DNA of 64,000 nucleotides, from NCBI GenBank assembly GCA_965212545.1, contig CBDBVB010000021.1:496001-560000 (forward strand). The letters run 5' to 3'. This stretch comes from JABDIP01 sp965212545 (GTDB lineage: Bacteria > Pseudomonadota > Alphaproteobacteria > DSM-16000 > Inquilinaceae). Of this stretch, positions 28,459 through 38,472 are shown in pieces. Under the pieces are notes generated by a model. The model searched no databases and was not told where the DNA came from. It was given only the letters and a program-made list of their open reading frames with translations. Within the stretch, counting starts at the first letter, position 1. Every line of letters starts with the position of its first letter. The translations under genes were made by a program, and so were the position numbers.

Positions 28459-31400
28459 TTACTCAGCGGCGTCCGCCAGTTCGGCCCGCCCGCAACCGCG
28501 GGGCGTTTCTTGCCGGCTCGGCTCCTGGCCGCCTTGCTGCGGAGGCTGCACGCATTTCGGCGGCGTTCTTGCCGGCTTTCCCGCCATGCCTGCCACATTC
28601 GCACGCACCATCAGGGCCGACGGGCGTAACGACCAGGGTCAGTACGGTGGCGAAGGACAGCCCGAAGGCGATCGCGGTCGACAGGCTGACCCACCATTGG
28701 GTGGAGGGCGCGCCGACCGACGACCTGGCGGGTGGCGAAGTCGATATTGGTTCGCATGCACCATCGGCATCAGGCCCGAGGATGGTGGTCACGGTCGTCA
28801 GCAGCACCGGCCGCAAACGCTGGGCGCCGGTGCGCAGGATCGCTTCGCGGGCGTCGGTGGCTGGTTTCTCGTTCAGGCGGTCGAATGTGTCGATCAGCAC
28901 GATATTGTTGTTCACCACGATGCCGGCCAGCGCGATGACGCCAATACCGGTCATGACGATGCCGAACGGCTGACCGGTCACCAAGAGGCCGATCATTACG
29001 CCGGTGGTCGACATGATCACCGCCGATAGGATCAGCGTGGCGCTATAGAAGCTATTGAACTGGGTGACCAGGATGATCGCCATGATGAACAGTGCGACGC
29101 CGAAGGCCTTGCCGAGGAATGCCTGGGCGGCCTTCTGCTCCTCGTCCTCGCCCTTGAAGTCCCAGTCGATACGCGGGTCGAGCCCGGCGGTCGGCAGCCA
29201 ATCCCGCAGTTCGCTGACGATCGTGTCGGGCAGCACGCCTTCCGCCACATCGGCCTTCACCGCCATCACCCGGCGGCCGTCGACCCGGTTCAAGGTGCCG
29301 ACCTTGGGCTGGGCGGTGCGCTCGACGAAGTTGCTGATCGGGATCGAATTGTTGCCGGTGGACACCCGCACATTGTCGAGCTGTTGCAGGTTCCGCCAGG
29401 ACTCGGGATAGCGGACGATGATGTCGATCTCTTCGTCGCTGTCATCCGGCCGGTATTCGCCGATGGTCAGGCCATTGGTGACCAGCTTGATGGAATCGCC
29501 GACGCCGGTGATATCAACCCCGTGTTTTGCCGCCTGAGAGCGATCGACCGCTATCTGCCATTCGATTGCCGGTACCGGCCGGCCGTCCTCGATGTCGACC
29601 AGGCCCGGTATCTGCTCCATATGCGCGCGCACGATCTCCACAGCGTCGTCCAGCAGGTCCGGATAGCGCGAGCTCAGTTCGATCTGCACCGGCTTGCCGA
29701 CCGGGGGCCCGGCTTCGGGCTCGCGGGTCTCGACGTGAATTCCGGCCAGACCCTCGGTCAGAACGCGGATCTCCGTCAGGATTTCGTCGGCCGGGCGGCG
29801 CTGGTCCCAGTCATTGAGCTCGACGGTGATCTGGCCGATCACGTCTTCGGCGACGTCGTCGCCGCCGCCGCCGCCGCCGCCCGTGCGGGTATAGACCGAC
29901 AGGAATTCGTCGGACAGCGTCAGGACCTGTTGCTCGACCTCCCGCATCAGATCGTCTTTTTCGTAGACCGAGAGGTTGCCGCGGGCGTGCACCATCACGA
30001 TGGCCTGCTCGGGCTCGACTTCCGGGAAGAACTCGACGCCCTTGCCGTGCGTGGCGAAATAATACCAGGTGCCGACCATCGCCACGGCCGCCAACAGCAG
30101 CACCTTGGCCGGATGCCTCAGCGCCACCGACAGCACCTTCAGATAGCCGCCGGTGAAGCCGTGGACCTTGCCCAGCGTCGGAACTTGTCGCCGCCGGCCA
30201 GGGCACGCGCATCTGGGCGCTGTCCGCGGCGCCGCCATACTTGCCGAAATAGGCGCTCCGAGTGTCGGTACGAAGATCAGCGCCATCATCAGCGACGCCG
30301 ACAAGGTGGCGACCAGCGTGATCGGCAGGTATTTCATGAACTCGCCGACGACACCGGGCCAGAACAGCAGCGGCATGAAGGCGGCGAGGGTGGTCGCGGT
30401 CGAGGCGATGATCGGCCAGGACATGCGCTTGGCGGCCATGGCATAGGCGATCTTGCGGTCCAGCCCTCGGCCATTTTCCGGTCGGCGTATTCGGTCACCA
30501 CGATGGCGCCGTCCACCAGCATGCCGACCGCCAGGATCAGGGAGAACAGCACCACGATGTTGACCGTCAGGCCGAGGAGCGAGAGCACCAGGATGCCGGT
30601 CAGGAACGATCCGGGAATGGCGATGCCGACCAGCCCCGCGGTGCGCAGGCCCAGGGCGCCGACGACGACGATCATCACCAGCAGCACGGCGCTGATGACG
30701 TTGTTCTGCAGGTCCTTCAGCATCGTCCGGATGTCTTCGGACCGATCCTGGCTGAAGGTCACCTGCACGGATGTCCGGCCAGAAGGCGCGCTCCTCCTCG
30801 ACCACGGCGCGGACCGCCTCGATGGTGTCGATGATGTTCTCGCCGGTGCGCTTGGAGACTTCCAGAGCCACCGCCGGATAGCCGTCGACCCGGGCGAAAG
30901 CCCTCGGGTCCTCGAAAGTCCGCCGCACCGTGGCGATGTCGCGGAATTCCACCACCGCGTCGCCCTGGACCTTGACCGGCAGGCTGAGGATGTCCTCCAG
31001 CTGCTCGAACAGGCCGGGCACCTTGATGGCGAACCGGCCGCTGCCGGTGTCCAGGGTGCCGGCGGCCACCAGCCGGTTCGAGCGGCTGACCACCCGGGCG
31101 ATCTCGTCGCCGTTCAGCCCATAGCTCTCCACCAAGCAGCGGGTCGACGATGATCTCCACGACCTCCTTCCCGGTCGCCGGCGATGTTGACCTCCAGCAC
31201 CGTCGGCACGCTTTCGATCTCGTCGCGCAGGTCGCGGGCCAGCCGGACCAGGGTGCGCTCCGGCACGGTTCGCCGGACAGGGTCACGACCAGCACCGGGA
31301 ACAGGCTCAGATTGACCTCGTTGACGGTCGGCTCGTCGGCCTCCTCCGGCAGGTCGGGCTTGACCCGGTCGACCGCCTCGCGGACATCCTGCAGCGCGGT

Positions 31401-31710
31401 GTCGACATCGAAGCCGGCATCGAACTCCAGGAGGACGTTGCCGCCGCTCTCATAGGAGGAGGCGCTCATCTCCTTCACGCCCTCGATGCTGCGCATCTCC
31501 TCTTCCATCGGCCGCACCATCAGCCGCTCGGAATCCTCCGGCGAGATCCCGTCCAGGCTGCAGCGAGACGTAGATGATCGGGATATTGATGTCCGGGTCG
31601 GATTCCTTGGGAATCCGACATAGGCCGCGGTGCCGCTGATCAGCAGCAGCAGCAAGCGTCGCGATGACCGTGCGCGACCGGTTGATGGCGGCGTCGATCA
31701 GCGCGTTCAC
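28459..31710 (-). CDS. RND-family efflux transporter permease (several frameshifts)
   Basis: Inner-membrane proton-driven pump of the HAE-1/AcrB-like RND family, about 1080 codons when reconstructed. It starts at a GTG (31710; VNALIDAAINRSRTVIAT) and ends at a TAA at 28459-28461. Recognisable parts are the porter-domain segments with ERLMVRPMEEEM, helices with GMLVDGAIVVTEYADR (the charged residues of the proton relay) and the second half with FNSFYSATLILSAVIMS and GIVVNNNIVLIDTFD. The reading frame changes near 31650, 31565, 31270, 31130, 30770, 30470, 30180-30260, 28790 and 28630. The frames are complementary and join into one protein, so I attribute this to sequence error rather than decay. 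It overlaps the adaptor gene by four bases. Confidence 0.88.
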
Positions 31711-32808
31711 GTGACGGTACCGCCCCCGACTGCGATGTCGTCGACGGAAACCGGCTCGACCTGTTTGGCCGGCCTGGACGAATTCCTGGCCGACCACGAT
31801 CATGGTCCAGCGAATCCGGCAGGCCGCCGACCCAGATGCTGTCTTCGGTCCCGCCCAGGATCTCGACCGGGTGGAACACCACCATGGCGTTCTCGTCGAC
31901 CGCCTTGATGCCGATAGCGCCGTCGTCGGACAGGCTCAGCACGGCCGGCGAGACGCGATGGCCGGAGACCTGCTCGATCGGCAGCGTCAACTCCGCGGTC
32001 AATCCCTCGATCATGCTGACCGTCGGGATTGTCGATCTCGATTTCGACCGTGAAGGTCCGGGTGACCTCGTCGGCGACCGTGCCGACATAGCTGACGGCG
32101 CCCTCGACCTCGCTGCCATCGACCAGCCGGGCCATGCCGACCCGGCCCAGCTCGATCTGGCCCGAGATAGCGCTCGGAGACCTGGCCGACGATCCGCAGC
32201 GGATCGAGATCGACTAACATCGCGATCGGATCGCCGTAGTCGACATAGTCGCCGATCTCCACATAGCGGTGTTCGACCGTGCCGTCGAACGGCGCTCGGA
32301 TGGTCAGGTTCTCGACGGCCAGCTCGGCGATCTCGACCAGGGCCCGCGCCGCATCCAGTGCCGCCTGCGCCTGCGCAAGTGCCGTATCGGCACGAAAACC
32401 GCGCTCGTGGAGCTGCTTGGCGGCGTCGAATTCGATTTGACGATGCGCCAGCAGCGCGTTGGCCTCGTCAAGCCTGGCCAGACGGTCGTCGATATCGATG
32501 CGGACCAGCGCCAGGCCGGACTCCACCCGGGTGCCGCGCGATACCAGAACGGCTTCGATCAGCCCGGTGGCCTCGGCGCGGATTTCGACTTTGCGATCGG
32601 CCAAGGTGCGGCCCTGCAGGATCAGCGAATTGACCATGGGCTCGGCAACCACCTGGTCGACCCGAACCTTGGCCAGGGTACGCTCCGGTTCCGTTGCCGC
32701 CGCTTGGATCTGCGCTCCCGCGCTATCGGGCCCCGGCAATTGGCCGGATAACACCCAACCTGCCGCGACGATCGCGATAATGGCAGCGATCACCCATGAC
32801 GATCGCAT
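31707..32808 (-). CDS. RND efflux periplasmic adaptor (MFP/HlyD family, frameshifts)
   Basis: Membrane-fusion protein linking the RND pump to an outer-membrane channel. The N-terminal anchor MRSSWVIAAIIAIVAAGWVL is followed by the lipoyl-like half (RAEATGLIEAVLVSRGTRV), a helical hairpin (residues 110-165) and the second lipoyl half (LTIRAPFDGTVEHRYVEIGDYV). The frame then shifts near 32160, 32030, 31805 and 31765; the pieces reassemble with the expected beta-barrel and end DIAVGGGTVT at a TGA overlapping the pump start. No outer-membrane channel gene is next to it. The PadR gene is 61 bases upstream on the same strand, forming a regulator-adaptor-pump operon. Confidence 0.88.
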
Positions 32809-32869
32809 AGTGTCCCCCGTGTGTCCTGCAACGGCAGCGGTCCGGTCGACCGGGCGCGCGCGGTGGCGG

Positions 32870-33403
32870 CTATTCCGCCACGTCTCGCTGCAAAAGCTGC
32901 CCGATCAACTCGTGGCCGTGCTCTTCGACATAAGCCAGTGCGGCACGGTGCATTGCCACACCGAACCTGCACACGAATTGTTCTCCGGGCGTTCCGGTAT
33001 CCTGGCGCGATTCCAGCCGATCCAGCCGCTCCCGGTGATAAGCCGTTCGCTCGACGATGCGTCGGTCGAGATCGGCCGGCGACATCAGATCGGCGAAAAA
33101 CATCATGAACATGAAGTCGGACCGGAACTTGTCCATGGCCGGAGCCCGGTTAACCGCCTCGAACAGCGCATGGCGACCCTTCTGTGTGATCGCATAAACT
33201 TTCTTGTCGGGCCGCGAATCCTGAGCCTGCTGCTCGCACGTCACCTGGCTATCTTCGGTCAGCTTCTTCAACGCCGGATAGATCGAGCCGAAGCCGGCCT
33301 CCTGAAAATGGGAGAACAGCCCTTCCTCAAACTGCTTGCGAATTTCATAGCCGGAACAAGCCCCCCGGCTGAGCACGCCCAGGCACAAAGTCTTTACGTC
33401 CAT
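32870..33403 (-). CDS. PadR-family transcriptional regulator
   Basis: A 177-residue PadR repressor: an N-terminal winged helix (MDVKTLCLGVLSRGACSGYEI, then EAGFGSIYPALKKLTEDSQV, the recognition region and wing with KKVYAITQKGR) and a C-terminal helical dimerisation domain typical of the Vir-like branch. PadR proteins usually repress an adjacent transporter and are released by a small molecule. Being first in the operon, it likely represses itself and the RND pump. The ATG at 33403 follows GGAG on the minus strand. An A/T-rich stretch with TATAT..ATATA symmetry (33441-33462) just upstream is a plausible operator. Confidence 0.9.
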   Translation of the reverse strand: MDVKTLCLGVLSRGACSGYEIRKQFEEGLFSHFQEAGFGSIYPALKKLTEDSQVTCEQQAQDSRPDKKVYAITQKGRHALFEAVNRAPAMDKFRSDFMFMMFFADLMSPADLDRRIVERTAYHRERLDRLESRQDTGTPGEQFVCRFGVAMHRAALAYVEEHGHELIGQLLQRDVAE

Positions 33404-33440
33404 CGATCACACTCCTGTGATCGCCAACGTATCACGAAAT

Positions 33441-33476
33441 TATATATTTGCAAGACATATAGCGAATCGATATAGT
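33441..33476. promoter_or_regulatory. Divergent A/T-rich promoter region: padR (minus) and candidate sRNA (plus)
   Basis: On the plus strand TTGCAA (33448-33453) and TATAGT (33471-33476) are exactly 17 bases apart. On the minus strand a TATAAT (33437-33442) with TTCGCT 16 bases upstream could serve padR. The overlap means a repressor bound to the TATAT..ATATA element could affect both directions. Confidence 0.5.
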
Positions 33477-33482
33477 TAATTC

Positions 33483-33642
33483 ACCTTCAGGCCTCCAAGG
33501 GCCGCGTCGGGTGCCCCGGTGACAAAAGTCACAGCCGACGTGGTTCGTCTCAGGCATGCTGGACCGGCTCGATCGTCCTCCCTCGATACGAGCACCTCCC
33601 TGAAACACTCAGCCCCCGTCCATGACGGGGGCTTTTCTTTCT
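33483..33642 (+). ncRNA. Candidate small RNA with two CCTCCC motifs
   Basis: No protein gene fits here, yet there is a near-consensus promoter (33448-33476) and a perfect Rho-independent terminator (33612-33643), giving an RNA of about 155 bases. Inside it are a small hairpin GTGAC-AAAA-GTCAC (33519-33532) and two CCTCCC motifs (33577-33582, 33595-33600) in what look like single-stranded stretches. CCTCCC is complementary to ribosome-binding sites, and alphaproteobacteria have several sRNA families with such motifs. No family assigned. Confidence 0.55.
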
Positions 33643-33643
33643 T
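33612..33643 (+). terminator. Rho-independent terminator
   Basis: GCCCCCGTC-CAT-GACGGGGGC forms a perfect nine-pair stem with a three-base loop, followed by TTTTCTTTCTT. No plus-strand protein gene lies upstream, so it most likely ends the candidate small RNA. Confidence 0.88.
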
Positions 33644-33703
33644 ACCGACGCCGCGATCATCCGGCATCGGCGGGCCGCGGCGAACCCGCCGAATCCTGAT
33701 CGA

Positions 33704-33898
33704 TCAGTTGTCCGTCGGCTCGGCCGGTTCCGGCTTGGAAGTCGCCGACGGCAGTTCGCCGAGCTGCTGATCAGCCTGCGGCGCGGTCGTGTCGTTCTGT
33801 TGCGCCGTGTTCTGGTCGTCGCATGCGGCCAGTGCGAACACCGCCGTTGCGGCAAAACAGATCGCGGGCAACCGATACTTGAGATCCGAAAGGGTCAT
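33704..33898 (-). CDS. Small predicted lipoprotein
   Basis: A 64-residue protein with a signal sequence ending in the lipobox LAAC (Cys26) and a short mature tail rich in Gln, Asp, Thr, Pro and Glu (DDQNTAQQNDTTAPQADQQ). It has no globular domain. The ribosome-binding site is excellent (AAAGGAGAGG before the ATG), which argues for real expression. It resembles the small acidic lipoproteins elsewhere in this window (50606-50815, 51031-51207) in size and composition, but not clearly in sequence. Confidence 0.75.
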   Translation of the reverse strand: MTLSDLKYRLPAICFAATAVFALAACDDQNTAQQNDTTAPQADQQLGELPSATSKPEPAEPTDN

Positions 33899-34592
33899 GA
33901 TACCTCTCCTTTGGATTGACGCCGCTGCTCGGCGTCGAAGGGGGACCCGGCCTTATGACGGACCGGGTCCCATGTTTCCCGCACGGCCGGATGTCTGCGC
34001 ACCGGTCCCTGATTCCGCGCCGGCGACTCTGACCGAGGTATCGGGGCGAACACCCTCGATTGGAGATCGATGCCGTAGGAGCCCAGGCGGCCATTCTGAG
34101 GCAGGTCCGTCCGTTTGGCGGGCTGGAAGTGATGCTAGTCCGGCCGGCAGTGACCATAGCGTGACAAATCTTGGACGGAGACAACTGCAGGTCGCCCGTT
34201 GCCCTTGCGTCGGCCGGCCGGCTTCGGGCCGCCGATTCGGCAATACCGGGCCTTGCATGCGCGATCGATCGGGACAGACGCCGGCAAGGCGGCGCAACCG
34301 AACATCCCGGGCCGGAGGCAAACCCTTGGAAAACCGGGCTGTTTTGCGGATGGCGGCCGGATCGGCGCGTGCCATTTTGCCGCCTTTATTGACTGCGAGC
34401 TTCCGCTAAATTCAAGATAGCTTTCAACCCCGGCCGAACTCCATCGATTCGGCCGCGAGAATGGGCGGAGCACGGCACCGGATTGACGCGCCGTGTCGGA
34501 TCGGGGATACGGACGAAGACCCGGGTCGGCGATGGCCATTCTCTGTCGCATCGGAATCGTCCGGGGCCAAAAGGCGGGACGAAAGGATAATC
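33899..34592. other. Long intergenic region upstream of minC
   Basis: About 690 bases between the small lipoprotein (minus) and minC (plus). Several open frames cross it on both strands, but none has a ribosome-binding site with a recognisable protein. It should contain the min operon promoter; the region near 34380-34430 is the most A/T-rich, but I cannot define -35/-10 elements. Confidence 0.35.
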
Positions 34593-35324
34593 GTGGCAGC
34601 GCCCAGCAACGCGCCAGTCGTAGATATGCCCCAAACGGTCAAGTTGCGTGGCGGCACCTTCACCCTCCTGGTGATTCAGGTGGTGGATTTGCGCGATCCC
34701 AACTTTTTCAGCCAACTGGAGGAGAAGATCGCGCAGGCGCCGACATTCTTCCAGCATGCGCCGGTGGTGCTCGACCTGCAGGGTCTCTCGGGGGAGGGGC
34801 CGTTCCATTTCGGCGAGTTGGTCCGCGGACTGAGGCAGCAGCAACTGACTCCGGTCGGCGTGCAGAACGGCACCGAGCCACAGAACCAGGCTGCCGTGGA
34901 GGCCGGGTTGAGCGTGTTTCCGGTCTGGCGGTCGGCGCCGTCGGACGGCGATCGCGACGCGGTGCCGCAGCCGGCGGAGAAAGCCGATGCCAGCGCCCGC
35001 TCCATGGTGGTCACCCGTCCGATCCGGTCGGGCAAGGAGGTCTATGCCCGTGGCGGCGATCTGGTGGTCATGACAACTGTCAGCACCGGTGCGGAGTTGC
35101 TGGCCGACGGGCATGTCCATGTCTATGGCCGCCTGCGGGGCCGCGCCCATGCCGGAGTGACCGGGGACCAGACCGCCCGGATATTCTGCCAAAGCCTCGA
35201 TGCCGAGCTGGTGTCGATCGCCGGGCACTGGCAGGTGCGCGAGGACATACCGGAAAAGCTGATAGGCAGGGCCGTCCAAATCTTCCTGGAAGGAGAGCGG
35301 CTGGTGATCGAGCCGCTGACATGA
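34593..35324 (+). CDS. minC: Septum-site determining protein MinC
   Basis: FtsZ-inhibitor of 243 residues. The N-terminal domain starts VKLRGGTFTLLVIQVVD, and the C-terminal beta-helix domain carries the conserved HVYGRLRGRAHAG, which binds MinD and septal partners. The start is the GTG at 34593, six bases after AAAGGA; the frame is open for 44 more codons upstream without MinC similarity. minD follows after 38 bases. With MinD and MinE it keeps division at midcell; the complete set suggests a rod-shaped cell. Confidence 0.95.
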   Translation: MAAPSNAPVVDMPQTVKLRGGTFTLLVIQVVDLRDPNFFSQLEEKIAQAPTFFQHAPVVLDLQGLSGEGPFHFGELVRGLRQQQLTPVGVQNGTEPQNQAAVEAGLSVFPVWRSAPSDGDRDAVPQPAEKADASARSMVVTRPIRSGKEVYARGGDLVVMTTVSTGAELLADGHVHVYGRLRGRAHAGVTGDQTARIFCQSLDAELVSIAGHWQVREDIPEKLIGRAVQIFLEGERLVIEPLT

Positions 35325-35362
35325 ATGCCGATGGTTGCAACACTTAACTGGCGGAGAAGCTA

Positions 35363-36178
35363 GTGCCGAAGATTATCGTAATGACCTCTGGCAAGGGCGG
35401 GGTGGGCAAGACGACGTCCAGCGCCGCCTTCGCAACGGGGCTCGCGCTCAAGGGCCACAAGACGGTGGTGATCGACTTCGACGTCGGCCTGCGCAACCTT
35501 GATCTGCTGATGGGGTGCGAGCGCCGGGTGGTGTTCGATTTCATCAACGTGATCCAGGGCGATGCCAAGCTGAAGCAGGCGCTGATCAAGGACAAGCGGG
35601 TAGACAACCTGTCAATCCTTCCGACCTCCCAGACTCGCGACAAGGACGCGCTGACCAAGGAAGGCGTGGCCCGGGTGCTGGACGAGCTTCGGCAGGAGTA
35701 CGACTACATCGTCTGCGACAGCCCCGCCGGAATCGAGAAGGGCGCCTTGCTGGCTTTGTACTTCGCCGACGAGGCGATCGTCGTGTCCAACCCCGAGATA
35801 TCCTCGGTGCGCGACAGCGACCGCATCCTCGGGGTGCTGGCCAGCCGGTCGCGCCGCGCCGAACTGGGATTGGAGCCGGTGCGTGAGCATCTATTGCTGA
35901 CCCGCTACGACACCCAAAGGGTGGCGCGGGGCGAAATGCTGACCGTGGAGGACGTGCTGGACATCCTGGCCATCCCTCTGCTTGGCGTGATCCCCGAGAA
36001 TGAGGCGGTGCTGCGGGCGTCCAATCTTGGCACCCCGGTTATCCTCGATCGTGAGGCGCCGGCCGGGCAGGCCTATACCGATTCGGTCGGCCGGTTCCTG
36101 GGTGAGACCCTGGAACACCGGTTCATCAAGGAAGAAAAGCGCGGCATATTCCAGCGCCTGTTGCGGAGAACGGCATGA
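35363..36178 (+). CDS. minD: Septum-site determining ATPase MinD
   Basis: Membrane-associated ATPase of 271 residues. The deviant Walker A motif is KGGVGKTTSS near the N-terminus, the switch regions are intact (FDVGLRNLDLLMG, CDSPAGIE), and the C-terminal amphipathic membrane-targeting helix is EKRGIFQRLLRR. The start is a GTG at 35363. The stop overlaps the minE ATG by four bases. Confidence 0.97.
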   Translation: MPKIIVMTSGKGGVGKTTSSAAFATGLALKGHKTVVIDFDVGLRNLDLLMGCERRVVFDFINVIQGDAKLKQALIKDKRVDNLSILPTSQTRDKDALTKEGVARVLDELRQEYDYIVCDSPAGIEKGALLALYFADEAIVVSNPEISSVRDSDRILGVLASRSRRAELGLEPVREHLLLTRYDTQRVARGEMLTVEDVLDILAIPLLGVIPENEAVLRASNLGTPVILDREAPAGQAYTDSVGRFLGETLEHRFIKEEKRGIFQRLLRRTA

Positions 36179-36447
36179 GACTGCTGGACATATTTCTGAG
36201 GTCGTCGCGACAGTCGTCGGCCCCGGCGGCGAAGGAACGCCTGCAGATCCTGATGGCGCACGAGCGGGCCGGCCGCAAGGGACCGGATTTCCTGCCGAAA
36301 CTGCAGCGGGATCTGCTTCGGGTGATCGCCAAATACATCCGTGTCGATGAGGACAAGGTGTCCGTCCAGGTCGAGGATGCCGGCGGCGTCTCCATGCTGG
36401 AGGTCAATATCGAGTTGCCGGAGGAGCCGCCGGCCGCGGGGCGCTAG
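36175..36447 (+). CDS. minE: Cell-division topological specificity factor MinE
   Basis: A 90-residue MinE that stimulates MinD ATPase and drives pole-to-pole oscillation. It has the N-terminal membrane-binding segment MRLLDIFLR, the MinD-interaction helix AKERLQILMAHERAG, and the C-terminal dimerisation part with RVDEDKVSVQVED. Length is standard. It closes the minCDE operon. Confidence 0.95.
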   Translation: MRLLDIFLRSSRQSSAPAAKERLQILMAHERAGRKGPDFLPKLQRDLLRVIAKYIRVDEDKVSVQVEDAGGVSMLEVNIELPEEPPAAGR

Positions 36448-36614
36448 GGTGCCGATATCGAAGTCCTACTGGTGCCGGCTCGCCCGATCCGGCGGCATCC
36501 GGTGGCTCGGACACGGCCGCTCCGGGAATCTGCGGGCGGCGGCCGATGCGGGCCAGTCGGCGCTGCGATTGAACTTGCGCGTCTTGCCAGGCGAAGCGCC
36601 GGGAGGTCGGCTTG

Positions 36615-37093
36615 TCAGGCAGGGCGGCGGCGGCCGCTCAGGCGCATGTGCGCGAAGCCGATCGCGTCCATGCGCTCCGCCTGTGTCTTGGACAGGTTGA
36701 TAAAGCTGCCCGAGATCAGGCCGGCCGCCATCTCGCGTTGCTCGATCTCTCGCCATCATCTCGAACGACTGCGGGCCGTCGCCGGTGGGTATGATGATCC
36801 GGACACTGGTCTTCGCACCGGCCCGCAAATATCCCTTTGTAGCCGCCGCACCGGAACCCGGACATGCTCCAACTGTGCAGTGGAAGCACCTGTCCGTCGA
36901 TCGATATCGTGGCAACCCTCGAAAGGTCTCCGGAGATCGCCTTCGTCTCGCGTGCGACCGGCCACCGGACCCGGGCTTCAGCCCCATCGGACGACCTCCA
37001 GGGCATCTTGTTGGCAGCCTCCGGCGCTGACGAATGCGGTGTTGAGCCGCGGTCCATGTCGCCAAAGCAGCGGCCTGCGGATATGATCCTCAC
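36615..37093 (-). CDS. PilZ-like domain protein (two frameshifts)
   Basis: Reassembled from three frames with breaks near 36860 and 36750. The first frame carries ISIDGQVLPLHSWSMSGFR, which resembles the strand and D/N-x-S-x-x-G region of PilZ domains (here W-S-M-S-G-F). The middle frame gives AGAKTSVRIIIPTGDGP, and the last gives a helical C-terminus ending HMRLSGRRRPA at a TGA (36615-36617). PilZ domains bind cyclic di-GMP; an RxxxR motif upstream is not clear here, so ligand binding is uncertain. The start (GTG at 37093, or ATG at 37057 or 37006) is not settled. Confidence 0.55.
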
Positions 37094-37297
37094 ATCGCGA
37101 ATCTATCGCGCAGGCCCTTCGGCGTCGATGGATAACGTTGCAAATCCGGACCAAGACAACGGCTTAGTGTGCAATTGAACACCGATACGCGGTCACCAAT
37201 GGATGAATAAACAGGGCCATCACTGAATGCATATAGTGGTTGTTGTCAGGGCAAGGGCGATTCCCGAAATTGAAGTTGCGGCTTGCCGGAATCTCTT

Positions 37298-37616
37298 CTA
37301 GGGTGCCAGGGATTCGATATAGCTGACCAGATCGTCGATATCGCGGCGGCTCAACGGCATGCTCGGCATGGCCGTATGGGGCGTCGCCAACCAGGCCTGG
37401 ATATGGCCGCGGCTCTTGTCCGGATCGGCTGCGATCGCCGGTGAAGGGCGGCGCGACATCGCTTCCAGGACCCGGACCTCCGATCAGATGGCAGCCGGAA
37501 CACCATCGCTCTGCGAGCACGCGCCCGTTGGCGGCGTCTCCGGCGAGAGCCGGTTGCGCCGCAAACGAACCGACGACGGCAAGCAGCGCTGCAGCGCCGG
37601 CCAGTCGGTTGATCAT
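37298..37616 (-). CDS. Small c-type cytochrome (one frameshift)
   Basis: Periplasmic class I cytochrome c of about 105 residues. A signal peptide (GAAALLAVVGSFAAQPALA) precedes the haem site WCSGCHLIG, and the axial methionine is probably in AMPSMPLS. The frame shifts near 37447; joining the frames gives AIAADPDKSRGHIQAWLATP and the C-terminal helix RRDIDDLVSYIESLAP, ending at a TAG at 37298-37300, typical of this family. The ATG at 37616 fits the signal peptide best; another in-frame ATG lies at 37649. Redox partner unknown. Confidence 0.8.
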
Positions 37617-38118
37617 GCTTTGGATTCCGATGGTTCTGCCCTCTGCCATGGTCGATCCGTCGCGCCGGGATTTTTTCGTGCCGCAGGGCAGGACGATGCG
37701 GCGCGCCGGGCCGGCCGGCATTGATGTGGCTCAAGCAGGGTCGTCGGTCACCGCCGGGACAATTCGGTCTCGCCCGGTCGGGCCGCCGGCCGATCCGACT
37801 ACGACCGAAGGTCGGTCGGATGCGGGCCGTCGAGGGGATGTTCGTCGTCTTCTGACATTGTCAGCCTCCAGGCATCGCTTGCTACGGACGCCGCAAACGC
37901 GCGACGGCCGGTTCGGCTTTGCTATGTGGCGATCCAATATCCCGTCTGCCGTGACAATTGCGAGACATCGCTAGACACCTTTCGCCACAATCGTCGAACA
38001 CAGTGTTCCACCCAGACTATTAACAAGCCGTGACGGCTCCGTGATTGCGAGATCTTGCGTCGGCCGCGGCGCGAATCGGCCCGGTTGTCAGGCCGTGGCG
38101 CACGTCTGAAGCAAAATC
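37617..38118. other. Intergenic region without recognisable gene
   Basis: About 500 bases. Open frames are present on both strands, for example 37731-37937 on the minus strand, but they are Arg/Pro-rich and lack ribosome-binding sites. The promoter of the cytochrome gene should lie at its left edge. Confidence 0.35.
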
Positions 38119-38301
38119 CTAGACTTCGGCCACTTTCAGTACGGCTTCGGCGGAGAGCCGATGCGCCAAATCCCGTAGGCGCAATGACATCTCTTCCAGT
38201 TCCGCCTGGTCCGGTCGATTGTCGACCTCGCATTTGTCGATCAATTCGGCCGCCTGCCGAAGATCGTGAATGGCACCTTTTCTCATCCCGGTGATCCCCA
38301 T
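38119..38301 (-). CDS. Small helical protein, function unknown
   Basis: A 60-residue protein (MGITGMRKGAIHDLRQAAEL at the start) predicted to be two amphipathic helices (residues 12-25 and 32-55). A good AGGGG lies eight bases before the ATG at 38301, so I annotate the short form, although the frame is open upstream to 39114 on this strand. No family recognised. It is divergent from the secreted protein at 38473. Confidence 0.6.
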   Translation of the reverse strand: MGITGMRKGAIHDLRQAAELIDKCEVDNRPDQAELEEMSLRLRDLAHRLSAEAVLKVAEV

Positions 38302-38472
38302 TTGGTTTCCCCTGGGAAAAGGCTCTCGCATCGCTGCTAAAAGGTCGTTAACGCCAGAAGCCAACGCCATTGCGGTCGGCCCGTCGGTCTCGCTTCGCTC
38401 GACTTGCACAGACTTCCGCCATACTATCCCCGGTCCATCAAACAGGCCCAAAGCCACAAAAAAACGGTCGCT

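Noticed and set aside
27813..28973. A 386-residue form of the CDP-alcohol phosphatidyltransferase
   Set aside because: The last 180 codons are antisense to the RND gene; a one-base correction near 28400 gives the usual length and C-terminus.
29384..31153. Open frame of 589 codons on the plus strand across the RND region
   Set aside because: It is antisense to the reconstructed RND pump, which has clear RND motifs in the opposite frames.
28459..31710. RND and other broken genes as true pseudogenes or programmed frameshifts
   Set aside because: Essential genes nearby (guaA, guaB) are broken in the same way, several breaks lie in short C/G runs, and every frame still codes for conserved domains; sequence error explains this more simply.
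33519..33770. 83-codon open frame over the first candidate small RNA
   Set aside because: It runs through the perfect terminator and into the lipoprotein gene on the other strand, with no ribosome-binding site.
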